From NCBI GenBank assembly GCA_003550305.1, contig QKYT01000154.1, positions 42,653-106,652 on the forward strand: a DNA stretch of 64,000 bases, in the 5' to 3' direction. The position numbers and the translations under genes are program-made. A model generated the notes under the pieces. The model ran no database searches. It saw only the letters and a list, made by a program, of their open reading frames with translations, and was not told where the DNA came from. Source of the DNA: Glomus cerebriforme. Lineage: Eukaryota > Glomeromycota > Glomeromycetes > Glomerales > Glomeraceae. This document shows, in pieces, positions 33,153 to 44,359 of this stretch. The stretch's first letter is position 1. The number at the start of each line of letters is the position of its first letter.

Positions 33153-33987
33153 TTGTGACTATATAGAGGGCAATTTTTGGTTGAGGTTTTTTTTAATTTT
33201 TTTGGTTGCTAGCAACCATTGTCGCAAAAGGATCTACAGATCTGCATTTGTCATCACGCTTGCGTGTATTCATTTTTAATAAGGTAAACTCGATATTTGT
33301 CCTATTTGTCACATATTATTTATTTGTCATGTCCTCAAAAAGTATTTGAGGGAATTTCCGTCAACTTTATGATCCTGATATCTTTCCCAAAAAAACACAT
33401 TTTTTCCCACAAATTTTTTTATCTGGATAAACTAAAAGTTATTTCGGTCAAAATTTTATTGATTATTTTCTTGTTTGTTAAAAGACACCTAATATACATT
33501 GGGGTGGACAACAAAAAATAAAAAAACTGTATATCGCTGTGGAAAGTTCAAAGAAATATCGTGCTAAACGCTTTAGAATATTCCCAAATGCATCCCTTTT
33601 CTTTGTAAAATATACTTCATATTATGAAAAAGTTTTAAAACTACCCCTTCCATACACTAAGAGTTAGCCAATATATATTTTAATTTGTTTAAAGCTTCTT
33701 TATTGGAAACAAGTTGTGCGCCGAAAAGCAAAAGCAAGTGAAACAAAATATTTGAGTAGAAAAAACATACTTGTCCGAATAACGTATTTCGTTGAAATAA
33801 TTTCACCTTTCTCAGGCTTAATATAGTTTTTTACATAGTATAATCCGCTTGATTTTTTTTTAAAAAAAAACTTTTTCGCTTTCTCACTGTTTTCTAAGGT
33901 GATATAAAATAATTATTATAAGTGATCGACTTGGTAGATATCACATAAACTTATCACGATTCAAAATTTTTCTTCCTCCTTATCCAA
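33153..33987. other. Spacer, no gene seen
   Basis: AT-rich. An open frame at 33297-33521 is not convincing. Confidence 0.5.
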
Positions 33988-34404
33988 ATGAGTTCAACTA
34001 CGCAAATTCCTCCCAATAACCTTGTAAATCCTCAACTTGTTCATCCTTCTAACTTTTTCTTTCGACCACGAAATGATTTCTACCATTATCTTATTAAATG
34101 TAACGAATTTACTTCCGAAGAAACTTTATGTTTATTAAATAAGTTAATTAATGAGAAAGAAAAAATCATGCAAATTAAAAAAAATGAATACATTTTCTTT
34201 TATCAGCAAAAACATGACAATAGATTTTATAAGATATCGTGCAAAATTGTTCCCCCTTTTGTGGTTAACAATTGTTTAGCAACAACTTTTGGAATTGAAT
34301 GTCAACAAAATATGGAAGAAGAGCATTTAGCATTTAATGATGATCAAAAAAAATTCGTCGAATTTCATTTAAAGCAATATTTAAGTCAATACTTATTAAA
34401 CTAA
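33988..34404 (+). CDS. Two-cysteine domain protein, short member
   Basis: Complete 138-residue single-exon gene, nearly all domain. After a 20-residue leader (MSSTTQIPPNNLV) come SNFFFRPRNDFYHYLIKC with Cys38, EETLCLLNKL, a Lys/Glu-rich linker, NEYIFFYQQKHDNRFYKISC with Cys85, then KIVPPFVVNNCL and the C-terminal helix ending QYLSQYLLN. The LNKNFLG segment is replaced by ATTFGIE. Its flanks match neither tandem unit. AATAAA at 34504-34509 is a likely polyadenylation signal. Function unknown. Confidence 0.82.
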   Translation: MSSTTQIPPNNLVNPQLVHPSNFFFRPRNDFYHYLIKCNEFTSEETLCLLNKLINEKEKIMQIKKNEYIFFYQQKHDNRFYKISCKIVPPFVVNNCLATTFGIECQQNMEEEHLAFNDDQKKFVEFHLKQYLSQYLLN

Positions 34405-34630
34405 GCAAATCTATCATTAAATATTTAGAAGATTTTTTAATTTAAATAAGTTTTTTATTTTATTTTATTTTCACATTTGTGGATGTATTGTTCTAAATTA
34501 ATAAATAAAGCATAAAATATACAGTACATACTACTATAAAATAAATTGACGCAATAATCCTGCGCATGTTACTGTGCTACAAAAATCACATGATACATTT
34601 TTAAGGTTCATTTATTTTATTTTTATTGAA

Positions 34631-35566
34631 TTTTATGCAACTAGGCAAACTGGTGAAAGACCCCAAAGGTACACAAAAATTAATAGGGTTCTTCCGAACC
34701 TCAGATGATCTTAACCAAGCATGCCAAGCGGAGTTTAAGATCCACGAACTCGTCGTCAAATGGAAGATAGATAAGGTCGGGAAGAAAACGTCTGACCCCT
34801 CCTACCTATCGGCAAAATTTTCCTCTTCGAAGAACAAGAACCACCAACCCTCCTCTAGTAGATCTGCCGCTGGAAAGAAAAATGACAAACGCACCGCCAA
34901 CGATAAAAAATATGTTCATATTGAGAAACAGTTAGATCGTTTATCCAGCATGGTAACGGATTTGCGCTCGCACTTCGAATACCTCGGCAGTATACCTCCT
35001 TACCTGGCTTATGACAATAAGTTCCACAAGATCACGAAAGGAAAATTCAAATCACTGGTCCCGAACGTCCATGGTTCCAATAATAAAGGTTCCTGATCTG
35101 GTTTTTTCCTGTCCGCTTGGGACTGGTACCTCTTTGGCCCTCAAGTGTAGTTGTCTTAGGGTAGATAAACGGTCCGTACCTGGATTTAGATAGGGTTTGA
35201 TAATTTTTCAATTAAAATTTTTTTTTTTCCAGCTTCTCTTTCCTTGTGGACGTGTCAGAACATACAAGACCTTCGCCTTTTCGGGACTACATACAACGCC
35301 TACTTTTCTTTTTTTTCTTTTCTTTTTAGTTCATATAGGACTTTATCGTCCGTTCCCCCTTAGTTTAGTTTCCCCAGTGCGATTATTTTTCTTGATTTTT
35401 TCGTAGCTTGTCCAGTTCACCTTTGGGTTTACCCTTAGGGGGGCTCAGTCACTCTGCCATGTTTTTATGTTACTTGTGTATTGCTCTAATAAAGTTTCCG
35501 CCAAGTCACGCGAGTGGCGAACTCAGGCGTTACCTTAAAAAAAAAAAATTTTATGCAACTAGGCAA
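34631..35566 (+). mobile_element. 5'-truncated LINE-like insertion with poly(A) tail and target duplication
   Basis: TTTTATGCAACTAGGCAA occurs at 34631-34648 and again at 35549-35566, flanking a roughly 900-base insert (34649-35548) that ends in a poly(A) run just after GGCGTTACCTT. AATAAA lies at 35488-35493. The insert is far richer in G+C than its surroundings, has pyrimidine tracts at 35220-35400 and ends with GCCAAGTCACGCGAGTGGCG. These are hallmarks of target-primed reverse transcription. No reverse transcriptase is visible, so it is either a 5'-truncated LINE whose last frame is not RT, a non-autonomous relative, or a retrocopy. Confidence 0.82.
34650..35096 (+). CDS. Retroelement-encoded frame (5' truncated, no RT seen)
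   Basis: About 148 codons to TGA at 35094-35096. It reads a globular start (KDPKGTQKLIGFFRTSDDLN), a basic Ser/Lys-rich stretch (SSKNKNHQPSSSRS), a coiled segment (HIEKQLDRLSSMVTDLRSHF) and a short tail. Basic plus coiled-coil content is like LINE ORF1 or gag-like nucleic-acid-binding proteins, but I cannot name it. An in-frame ATG at 34635 lies in the host target-site copy, so a short chimeric product could in principle be made. Confidence 0.5.
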   Translation: MVKDPKGTQKLIGFFRTSDDLNQACQAEFKIHELVVKWKIDKVGKKTSDPSYLSAKFSSSKNKNHQPSSSRSAAGKKNDKRTANDKKYVHIEKQLDRLSSMVTDLRSHFEYLGSIPPYLAYDNKFHKITKGKFKSLVPNVHGSNNKGS

Positions 35567-35786
35567 TTTAATTAAAATATATTATGTAGCGGCAAAACAC
35601 CTGATAAGTTTGTTTTTAGAATTAAGATGAAAAATTTTAAATTTCTTTCGGTGTGGTGCTGATTGATAAACGTTTTTCGTTATTAAAATCTACAATAAAT
35701 TTAGGAAAAAATAAAATTTCTTTTGGCATTACAATTTGAAATATAGCTACTGCAACTACACGTGATTACACTTATTTAAATAACTA

Positions 35787-36023
35787 CCCCTGCGTCGCCA
35801 TAAAAAAATCACTATCACGTGATATTTACTAATTAAATATGCACGAGCACGTGAAAGCATGTGGCGCACCTGTGATGAATAGTGTGTGACAAATAATTTT
35901 TTTCGCGCGAAAAAATTCTGTCCCTGCCATAAATATAAAAAATGGAAGCATGTGAAATCACGTGGAGCGTGACATTAAACATCACCGGTCATGTGATAGT
36001 GATTTTTTTATGGCGACGCAGGG
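35787..36023. mobile_element. MITE with CCCTGCGTCGCCAT ends
   Basis: The left end CCCTGCGTCGCCAT and the following AAAAAAATCACTATCAC match the right end in reverse over about 35 bases. TA borders both ends, though TTATTTAAATA outside both ends may extend the inverted repeat. Length 237, with several CACGTG-like motifs inside. No coding capacity. Confidence 0.75.
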
Positions 36024-37895
36024 TAAGATTATTTAAATAGACTTATGTAAGCAACGTGACTATTTGAGCACAAATTTTGTATCACGTAGTCATCGATTAT
36101 ATGATGCTGCAGTAAGGATATCATATTTTTCGAGTCATCAGACAGATTGAAATTGTGAATTAGCTGAGTTCATATATAAAATGAACATAGCACTCAATTT
36201 ATAAGAAGAAAACGTTTTTTTTTGCAAAAATTAATTTTATTATTAAAGATTTCTTCATGTATTCTTATAAATAATAAGGAGAAAACATGTTACCGATGAT
36301 ATAATACAGTTTATGATGAAGAGATGAAGAGAAAAGTTACTATTAGTGGAATGGAAATTTTTTCATTGAAAAAAAGTAGGATATAAAGATTAAATTATTT
36401 CTGTTTTTACATTAAGTTATTTTACATCTCATTCTCCTTATTTAACCATTAAAAGATTACTATTTATTTAACTGAAACTACAAAGATCAATTGTTTAAAG
36501 GGTAGGGTTACCGTCTTACCAAAAAAGACGTTGAATCTATTGTTAAAAAGGGAGGCATTTATGACAAGGGACTAATCAACACTTTGCAAGATGTCATGAT
36601 TATGAATTATTTGAAGTTTTTTCAAGAATTATTGAAATTTGTCACGAAACGTTAAAGCCTTAAAGGAATTTACATTATTTTTTGTAACAAAAATTACCGA
36701 TTATCAAGTAAATGTTACAAACTTTTTATGATGCGTAATCAATGTGTTGCACTTTAGTTTTTTTTAAAAAAAAAAAAAAAATTTTCACATTTTGTAATAA
36801 AATGATTCACAGTAAAATTTGTGCCGATCTTTGTACTGACAAAATAAATTGAACTATTAAAATCCTTATTTGAAAAAATATATATATAATCAAAAGACAA
36901 AAAAAAAATTTATTTGTTTCGTGATAATAGAATATAAAAAAATAAACATGTATTGAATTATTGTAGGTAAATTCATAACTAACAAATAAACAGTGTCAGT
37001 CAAAATTTCAGCGCTAAGTGATTAAATAAAAATTCCTTCAAATGAAATTCCAAATTATCTCGTTGGCCATTAGAAAAAGTCAAAACCTCTTGCTGCAGTT
37101 CTCCACTTTGTCAAAGTTCGATGTCGTACATTTTTTTGTTTAAAAATTGAACAATTAAAGAAGATATTAAGTATGATACTGATTTTTATCATGTCATCAT
37201 TTTCATTCAATAATAATTGGATTATAGATCTGCAACATATAACGTTATCAACATTTAAATGTCCAATGATTTTTTTTTTATTTGGAGATGGATAAGGTCA
37301 CATACTCACATGGTTATAACTTTTGTCAAAAAAAAAAAAAAAAAAAAATACTTTTTATAGTTTTTATAGTTTTTTCTATATTATTATTGTATATTAAGTA
37401 CACATAAAAAAAAAAAGATAAACTTAATTACCAATATTGACACTATATTGACTCAGATTAATCATTAATTACACAGTAAGTTACTATTGAAAGACTTTAT
37501 ATATATTAAAGAAGTAGACTCTAATAGAGAAGTATCACAACTTTTATAATAAAAATATCAAAAACATGAATGTTTCGGTAAATCCCTATGATACCGGCAT
37601 AATATGGTGAACATTCCGTGTATCGGCGAAATAATTATATTTGTGGCTGATTTTTCCTTTTCTACAACATATTAAGGACTAAAATTAGTTAATATATATG
37701 GTTAATTCTTAATGCCGGCCATAATCACCTAGATTTTGTGGAAATACTGGGGTAGTTGATGGCAAAATTTTTTTTTAAAAAAAAATTTAAAAATAATTCT
37801 CATTACAATACCTAAATTTAAAAGTCGTATTCTGAAATGAAGAAAAAAAGAACTTGATTAAATTATAGAACTTGAAACTGAAGAAGAAACAATTA
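36024..37895. other. Long spacer with a possible coding relic
   Basis: No intact gene. 36505-36654 is open for about 50 codons with a non-random reading (DVESIVKKGGIYDKGLINTL). The segment TTTGTCACGAAACG...ATTACCGAT (36637-36720) recurs at 39983-40030. I cannot name the source. Confidence 0.4.
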
Positions 37896-38202
37896 CAGTC
37901 ATCCCCTCTATAGGCACCCCATATGCGGTCAACTCTCTTCCTATAACGAGGTAGCCGTCCTGCATCTCAATTCGTTATAACTTTATAACGAAGAATTTGA
38001 AGAATTTAATTGGTTGGTTCACTATATCAAGGGGATTTTGACGAATATATCAAAATTCATTATAGATAGAGTTGACTGTAAGAACTTCCTACTTTTAATC
38101 ACACAGTGCTAGTCCCTACTATATACATGAGACCATATCACTATAAGAATACCTAACTATAATCACACCATTAGATGGTCTCAAGGGGCGTGGAGATGAC
38201 TG
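37896..38202. mobile_element. Tc1/mariner- or pogo-like MITE, possibly composite
   Basis: CAGTCATC at the left and GATGACTG at the right, each bordered by TA (37894-37895, 38203-38204). Inside, GGTCAACTCTCTTCC near 37928 and AGATAGAGTTGACTG near 38065-38078 form a second inverted pair of the same general kind, so one element may have inserted within another. No transposase. Confidence 0.7.
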
Positions 38203-39486
38203 TATTTATATTGGGATGAAGCAGAAAGTTTTTTTCTAGCATATGATTATTAACAATATATATGCACAACTTTGTGAAGAAAGTATTTCTAGACAAAAGA
38301 GCCGTGTCAATGACCTAAATTTACTTGAATGAAACTAGTCTATTGCAAAATGTACTGTATGCAATGTTCTCATGAAACTAATAAAGATAAATGACATTAT
38401 TAAATTGCAGAATAGAGTTCATGTCCAAAGACATAAAATGCAATAATATCGACTTGGTATTGGTGAACGAAAAAAAACATTTTTTTTTACTGATGTTGAC
38501 GTTCATGTTTTGGTTATAGTTTCATGCGTATCGAGCACTGGAATTTTTAAACCAATATGGGTTGAATCATCTCCCCATAAGATAAAATAAAATTAGGATG
38601 ACTATTATCAAATAATATATGTACAGTATATCTATATATAATTATTTAAAAGTAAAAAATTCTCTTAATATGACAATCCCGTAATTCGAGTTCCGGGAAG
38701 TTCCAGAAGTTTCAGAACTTGTATGAGCGTGAAACGAATCGAAGTTTCAAGATTAGTTCCAACAATACAAAGGGCTCACATTACCCCTATAAAAAAATTC
38801 TGAAAACAACTCCGATAAATGAGAAAAAAAATTAGAAATGGGATCATTTTTCTGAAAAATTTTTTATAGGGTACTGGAATTATTAAATATATAATGTATA
38901 TAATGTTCGTCGAATTCAAAGTTTTAAGTTCTTAAAAGATATTATGTATAATAACGACAAATTATTTTAAGTTTATATTTTACGGGTTTCTTTTTCACGT
39001 GTATAAAAATCGATTGGTTAAATTTTACGTGATATTTCGAATAAAGTATTGACAGTAGGTTCAAAAAGTTTTTTATTGCAGCGCAGCTTTCTTTATAATC
39101 TGATGAACAATAGATAAATTTAATAATATTATTTTCTTTTGTATTATTCTCTTTATTTTCGATTGTTACCGATTATTATTAGTTTACTGCGGTTTAAGAT
39201 ACAAATAATCCATCGGAAATAATTTTTTCAGTTGAACAAACTTCAATTGTAACCTAAATTTTATGAGATTATAACTTGTTATCGATGATTGGCACCGAGG
39301 ACATGTACAAAGTACCAACTGCGTTTTTGCAGAGTGTATTATCACTATTGATTATATGGAAGGTCTGATCATTTTTTTTTAGTCAGTTTGCAATGTCTTT
39401 TGAAACCGATGGATCTGATTTAAAAGAATTTGTTATTGTTCAATCAATTAATTAGGAAATTTTTTTATTGAAAACTAGCACCATCT
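38203..39486. other. Spacer, no gene seen
   Basis: AT-rich. I see no coding or structured feature apart from a GTTCCGGGAAGTTCCAG motif near 38691. Confidence 0.5.
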
Positions 39487-39966
39487 AGAGGTCGGAACCG
39501 GATGTACCAAACCGGTTTTGGACCCGGTTCAACCGGTTTTTCAGACAACTCGGTTTCAATTACGAAATCGGCTTGCGTTTAAAACGAATGTAAAACGTTT
39601 TGAGTAATTCTGGCCAGAATTATGAAAATTTCTAACGTAATTCGGGCCAAATTCATAGTGCTGGCTCGAAAATTACTCATAATCGCATAGAGTCGGCTAA
39701 ATTTATTATTTTTCCAACTTTATCATGATTTATCATAATTTATCATAATTTATCATTATTTATCATGATTTATCATGATTTATCAATAATTTCAATAATT
39801 TTCATTCCTCGTGATTTCTCAATAATTTCTCATGATATCATATTTTTCTCATAATAATTTCTCATAATTTCTCATCATAATCTCTCATATTTTCTCATGA
39901 TGTTTCATAATATATAATATTTTCATAATTTTTCATAATTTAATAATTCCTCAATAATTTCTAAAA
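39487..39966. mobile_element. Truncated inverted copy of the 23371 dispersed repeat
   Basis: Starts AGAGGTCGGAACCGG, passes through AACCGG-rich sequence and CCAAATTCATAGTGCTGGCT (the reverse of 23800-23815), then about 230 bases of TTTATCATAA/TTTCTCATAA tandem units. The other end of the element is missing. Confidence 0.65.
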
Positions 39967-42826
39967 TTATTTATGTTGAAAATTTGTCACGAAACGGTTA
40001 ATTACCGATCATCAAGTAGATGTTACAAAATTCTTGTAAAATTGAAATTGGCGAAAAAGCGCTTAGATGTTTCAATGATTCAATTGTTTCATGCTGAAAA
40101 AAAGAGATATCTATATAAAAAAAATCTCGTTTGGATTAAATATATATATACAAAATAATTGTCATCCTGTCATGTTTCCATTGTTTGCAGTTTACTATAA
40201 ATTTGCTTGCAACACTCAATTTAGGATAAAGATAGGAAGGTATTATTTTTATATAGAAGACACTGGTTATTTAAGAATCGTGACGAAAAAAATTTCGAAT
40301 TGTAGATGTAAGTGATAAATTACTAGATTAAGTTGATACAGTATTAATTTCCTTTTTCAATTTATGTATAAACGTATGTAAATATTGAAAATTTTACGCT
40401 TTGGACTATCGTTTTATAGTAGTAATTCAGATTATAACAACATGGTTTATATTCGATCTTCTGTTTTATTATTAAAGTTCTCTGTAAATTTTACTTCATG
40501 TATAATTTAAATCAAACCACAAAATTTCAGATTTTTTTTTTTAGTAAAGACAATAATTCTTATAATGTATATGATCAAATGATATATGATATCTTAATAT
40601 TGATACATCAAAATAAGCATCTTATCATGATTACGCAAATTTAAAGTTTTACGCAATCTAATTTCTTGACAAATTTACGTATAATAACGTCAATGTACCA
40701 ATTATATCTAAAGATTTAATACATTATAACATATTAAACACTAGCTGAAGCTCGCACCGATAAATAAATATATATAGTTATTTTTTTTGAGATATTTTGG
40801 AAATTGAGATAAAATTGATTATGAAAAGAAGCAGAATTGATTTATAATTCGGTTTATAACAACATAAATCTTGCTTTCAAACAGAATTCATGTCTTTGTA
40901 TCAAACAGATAATATAAACTTGAATAAAGAAAATTTATATTTCTAAATACAAAAAAAAAAATTATAATTGAAAAACCTGATAAAGTTGTATAATAGAAAA
41001 TTGCGTATTCATTTTTATCACATGATTGTGCTTCGATCGGTGTCGAAGATCATAAGATCATAGTCATTTACTGTAGGTCAAATTTATAGTGCTGGCCAGA
41101 ATTAGGCTTAAACAACAATTACAGTATAAATTGAAATTGTTAAAAATGAGTCATTTGTCATTCAAAATGACCCAAATGATACATGATTGGTTACTCTCAT
41201 TGCACAGCCTAGTGGTCCTCATTCTCTTCCTTCCTTCTCTTGAGTGCTTTCGTCTTATGTGGCACCAGCGTGTATTATTAATATGCACAAAACTCCGCAA
41301 ATGATCATCCCTATAGAAAAAATTTTCGTTTCTGAAACTCAATATGTAATCAACTTTCTGAAGCATTATTTTTTATGGGCATAATTTTTATTTTCGGTGG
41401 CCAAAGAATTATAAAATTATATGATTACTTATTTCCAAACGTTCAAATTCAAATACTTGCGGTATAAATCACAATGTGCAACGACAAAAAATTTCTTTTA
41501 GGTATAGAGTATATCTTATTAATTATTTGGAGTCAATCTTCAACGCTTCGAAATTTATGCACCGAATTCTATTTAATCTGTCCTAATTAAAATGACTTAA
41601 AAATTTCGTTATAAATATAGGTTGTAACAAATTTCTAGTTTTTTGGTATAAAGAAATTTTTGCTTGTTTTTTATGAATTATTTTTAATATTTTTGCTGGA
41701 GAAATTACCTGTGTAACAATTAATAAATTAATATAAATATATGATTATTGTTATTTCCATTTTTAATGCAAAATGAGTCATGTGTTTACTGTATGTATAA
41801 CTCCTATTAAATGAGATACAATTTTGTGGTACAAAATACTGCATTAATGAAGATGTTCTTACCAAATTTGATTGTGATAAAAAATATTATGTAATCGTTT
41901 GACGACCGACTCCGGAGAAAGCCTTTTCAAAAATTTTGTTCTTTCACCCTTTTTGTGACGGGAATTTTATAGAAATACTTTTTTATTGGTTAATTAATGA
42001 CAACTTCACTTTATTATTCGACATTTATTTTGTAATAATTAAATGTTGGGGAAGAACCATGACTAAATTATTGTGATGAAATACTCGATATCCAAGAGAC
42101 ATCTTAAATTTCACTTGAGTTAATTTTTAATTAATTGTTTGGCATCCACAAACTATATTGAGGTATTCTTTTATTTTAAATAGTTAGATTCATTTTTATA
42201 ACGTTAACTGTTAATAATGTTTGATGGCGAGCAAATTCTAAAAATGACTAGCACGAATTTGAAATAATCCTAATTTTGATGATCTTAATAACTCAATGTT
42301 TTATGATTTTATCTGAAATTAATAATATATTTTTTAAATGATGTATTTAGTCTATTGATAATTAGCTAATTTAAAGTCACATTTAATTATGATTTGCTTT
42401 TAGGAATGTTATGTTTTGTGATTTGCGAGAAATATACAAACATATTTTAAATTTTAAAACAACATTATCACATAAATAATACACAAGTTGTTTATGTATA
42501 TATTTTTACTACTGTAAGACAATTCATATTATCGATATTATCGTCATTTACAATATTTACAAACTTTAAAGCCAATATGGTCGGGTGACCTGATTTGTCC
42601 TATTTTCCTATTTTTGAATTCATCTTTTTTTTTTGTATCTGATCATGCGCACATTTGAATGGAAAAAATTTCTAATTGGTTTGTTATTTTCATTTACTCA
42701 TAAGGAAAGCACTTAATTCTCTTTCAAAAACATTATTTTAATCTTTGTGTTTTATTTGATGGGATTCGTGAAATATTTAATGAATTGGATCTTTCCAAAA
42801 ATAATTACAAAAAAATGAATTGAATG
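39967..42826. other. Long spacer, old segmental paralogue of 50.5-51.5 kb
   Basis: No gene I can support. Short collinear matches link it to 50740-51480: ATTACGCAAATTT, AATAAATATATAT, CCTGATAAAGTT, TCTTTGTGTTT and ATATATATCC followed by TTTCTGATTT. Both lie at the 3' side of a trihelix locus. A G+C-richer stretch at 41190-41280 is unexplained. Confidence 0.45.
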
Positions 42827-42890
42827 AAAAATAAAAATAACAACAAATAAAATAAAAATAAAATAAAAATAAAAATATATATATATCCTC
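42827..42890. repeat. AAAAT-type microsatellite
   Basis: Imperfect AAAAT/AAATAA repeats running into (AT)n, just downstream of the minus-strand trihelix gene. Confidence 0.7.
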
Positions 42891-42995
42891 GTTTCTGATT
42901 TATACAATTTTTACAAAATTATCTCCCTATTTAAAATTTAAATAAATTTATACCCTTTTATCATCAAAATCTAATATTTGCAATAATGAAGCAAA

Positions 42996-44359
42996 TTATT
43001 TAGCGTTGGAATTATTATTCTTCATTTTATATTTTCTTTTCATTCTTTTATTTTTACGTTCTTGGTTTGGGTTTTCAAAAATATACGCGTATTCGACCTT
43101 TTCAGCTTTTTTTGGTCTATCTACTTCATCTAATAATCTACTATCATCAAAAATTATATCATTAAACCCTGAAGAAACCTTATTTACGCTAAGAATTTTT
43201 TCACATTCTGACTTATACCGAAATTTAGTTTTATTATTACTTTTCTGGAATAAATAATTAATTTATCAAAAATTGAATCGCTTCTTTATATAATAATAAT
43301 AATAATAATTTACCTTCCACTTATTATAACCTTGCTTAGTATTCTTCCACTTATATTCGCATTGTCGGGGAGAATATTTGTGGCCATTTTTGATTAGAAC
43401 ATCGGAAATATACTTCCAAAGTTTGCACTTAACATTACCATGATTTGTTGGCAATAGAGCAACAACTTCTTTACATTTTTCCAGACAGAAAAAAAAATTC
43501 TTAGTAGCTTCTTCACTCCATATGCATGGAATAGTAGGGGCAATAATAATGCTTGATCCTACCATAATCGGAATTTAGAAATAAATGTATTTTATATCAT
43601 GGCGAGAATTACGAATTTATAGTAATTTATACTTTTAATAAACAGCAAAGATTTATACTAGGATTACCCACCATTATTTTGATAGTCAGACTGACGAAAA
43701 GAAGGATTCCTCTCTCTTAAACGATCGATTGACCCGTCAATTGCGGCGGAAAGCAATTCAGATCCGCATTGCATCGAATATTGATTAATAATTTCGCGAG
43801 TAGCTTTTGTATGAGAAAATAGTAACGAAAGAAAAAGGTAAAATATCATTAATATTCTATCATATTTGTTTTAGTCTACGTTCTTGACATAGAAAATAAT
43901 AAAATAGTTAAGTTTCGCTAAAACTCTTGTTTATTTATCACGTTTCAGAAACCTGCGGGCTTTCGCGTCCAATTATTTCTGTAATTTTAACGCTCTGAAA
44001 GCGGTGATATATCAACTTTCAGAAACAACAATAAATGATTGAAAAATAATACCTTTGCCACTATCAACTAGCTGATGACTATTGTCTTGTTGATTTGAAA
44101 CAATATGCGTAGGACGTATCATCGGTAAAACATTAGTATGAGGGGACAAATAAGTTCGACTGTTAGTGATACAAATTCCTTCGCAAAATTCTTCATAAAT
44201 TCCTTCATGAAATTCATCGCAAATTCCTTCAAAAAATTCTTCATAAATTCCTTCATGAAATTCATTGCAAATTCCTTCATCAATTCCTTGATGAATCTCT
44301 TCAATGTTTTCATAAATTTCCCATTCAGGAATTCCTTCAAAAAATATATTTTGATCCAT
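42996..44359 (-). CDS. Trihelix (Myb/SANT-like) protein with octapeptide-repeat N-terminus
   Basis: Four exons on the minus strand: 44359-44053, 43803-43672, 43558-43314, 43244-42996. GT-AG junctions are in frame (phases 1, 1, 0) and give 310 residues. Exon 1 carries four acidic octapeptides of EGI(C/Y)xEF(H/F/C) form at residues 28-59. Exon 2 has EIINQYS and SIDRLRERN. Exon 3 is the trihelix domain: CIW (Trp160), KLW (Trp194), KYSPRQCEYKW (Trp217), the spaced tryptophans of Myb_DNA-bind_4. Exon 4 has FRYKSECEKIL and a C-terminal YIFENPN motif followed by a basic tail. A nuclear DNA-binding regulator is likely; target unknown. No two-cysteine domain is present. Confidence 0.8.
43930..44001 (-). 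promoter_or_regulatory. Conserved intron element (copy 1)
   Basis: Within intron 1 of the trihelix gene. On the plus strand it has TTTATCACGTTTCAGAAA and AATTTTAACGCTCTGAAA about 35 bases apart; TTTCAGA and TCTGAAA can pair. Equivalent blocks occur at 52628-52701 and 58393-58456. Confidence 0.5.

Noticed and set aside
40739..40765. ACTAGCTGAAGCTCGC motif resembling ends of some transposons
   Set aside because: Single occurrence without a matching partner end, so no element can be delimited.
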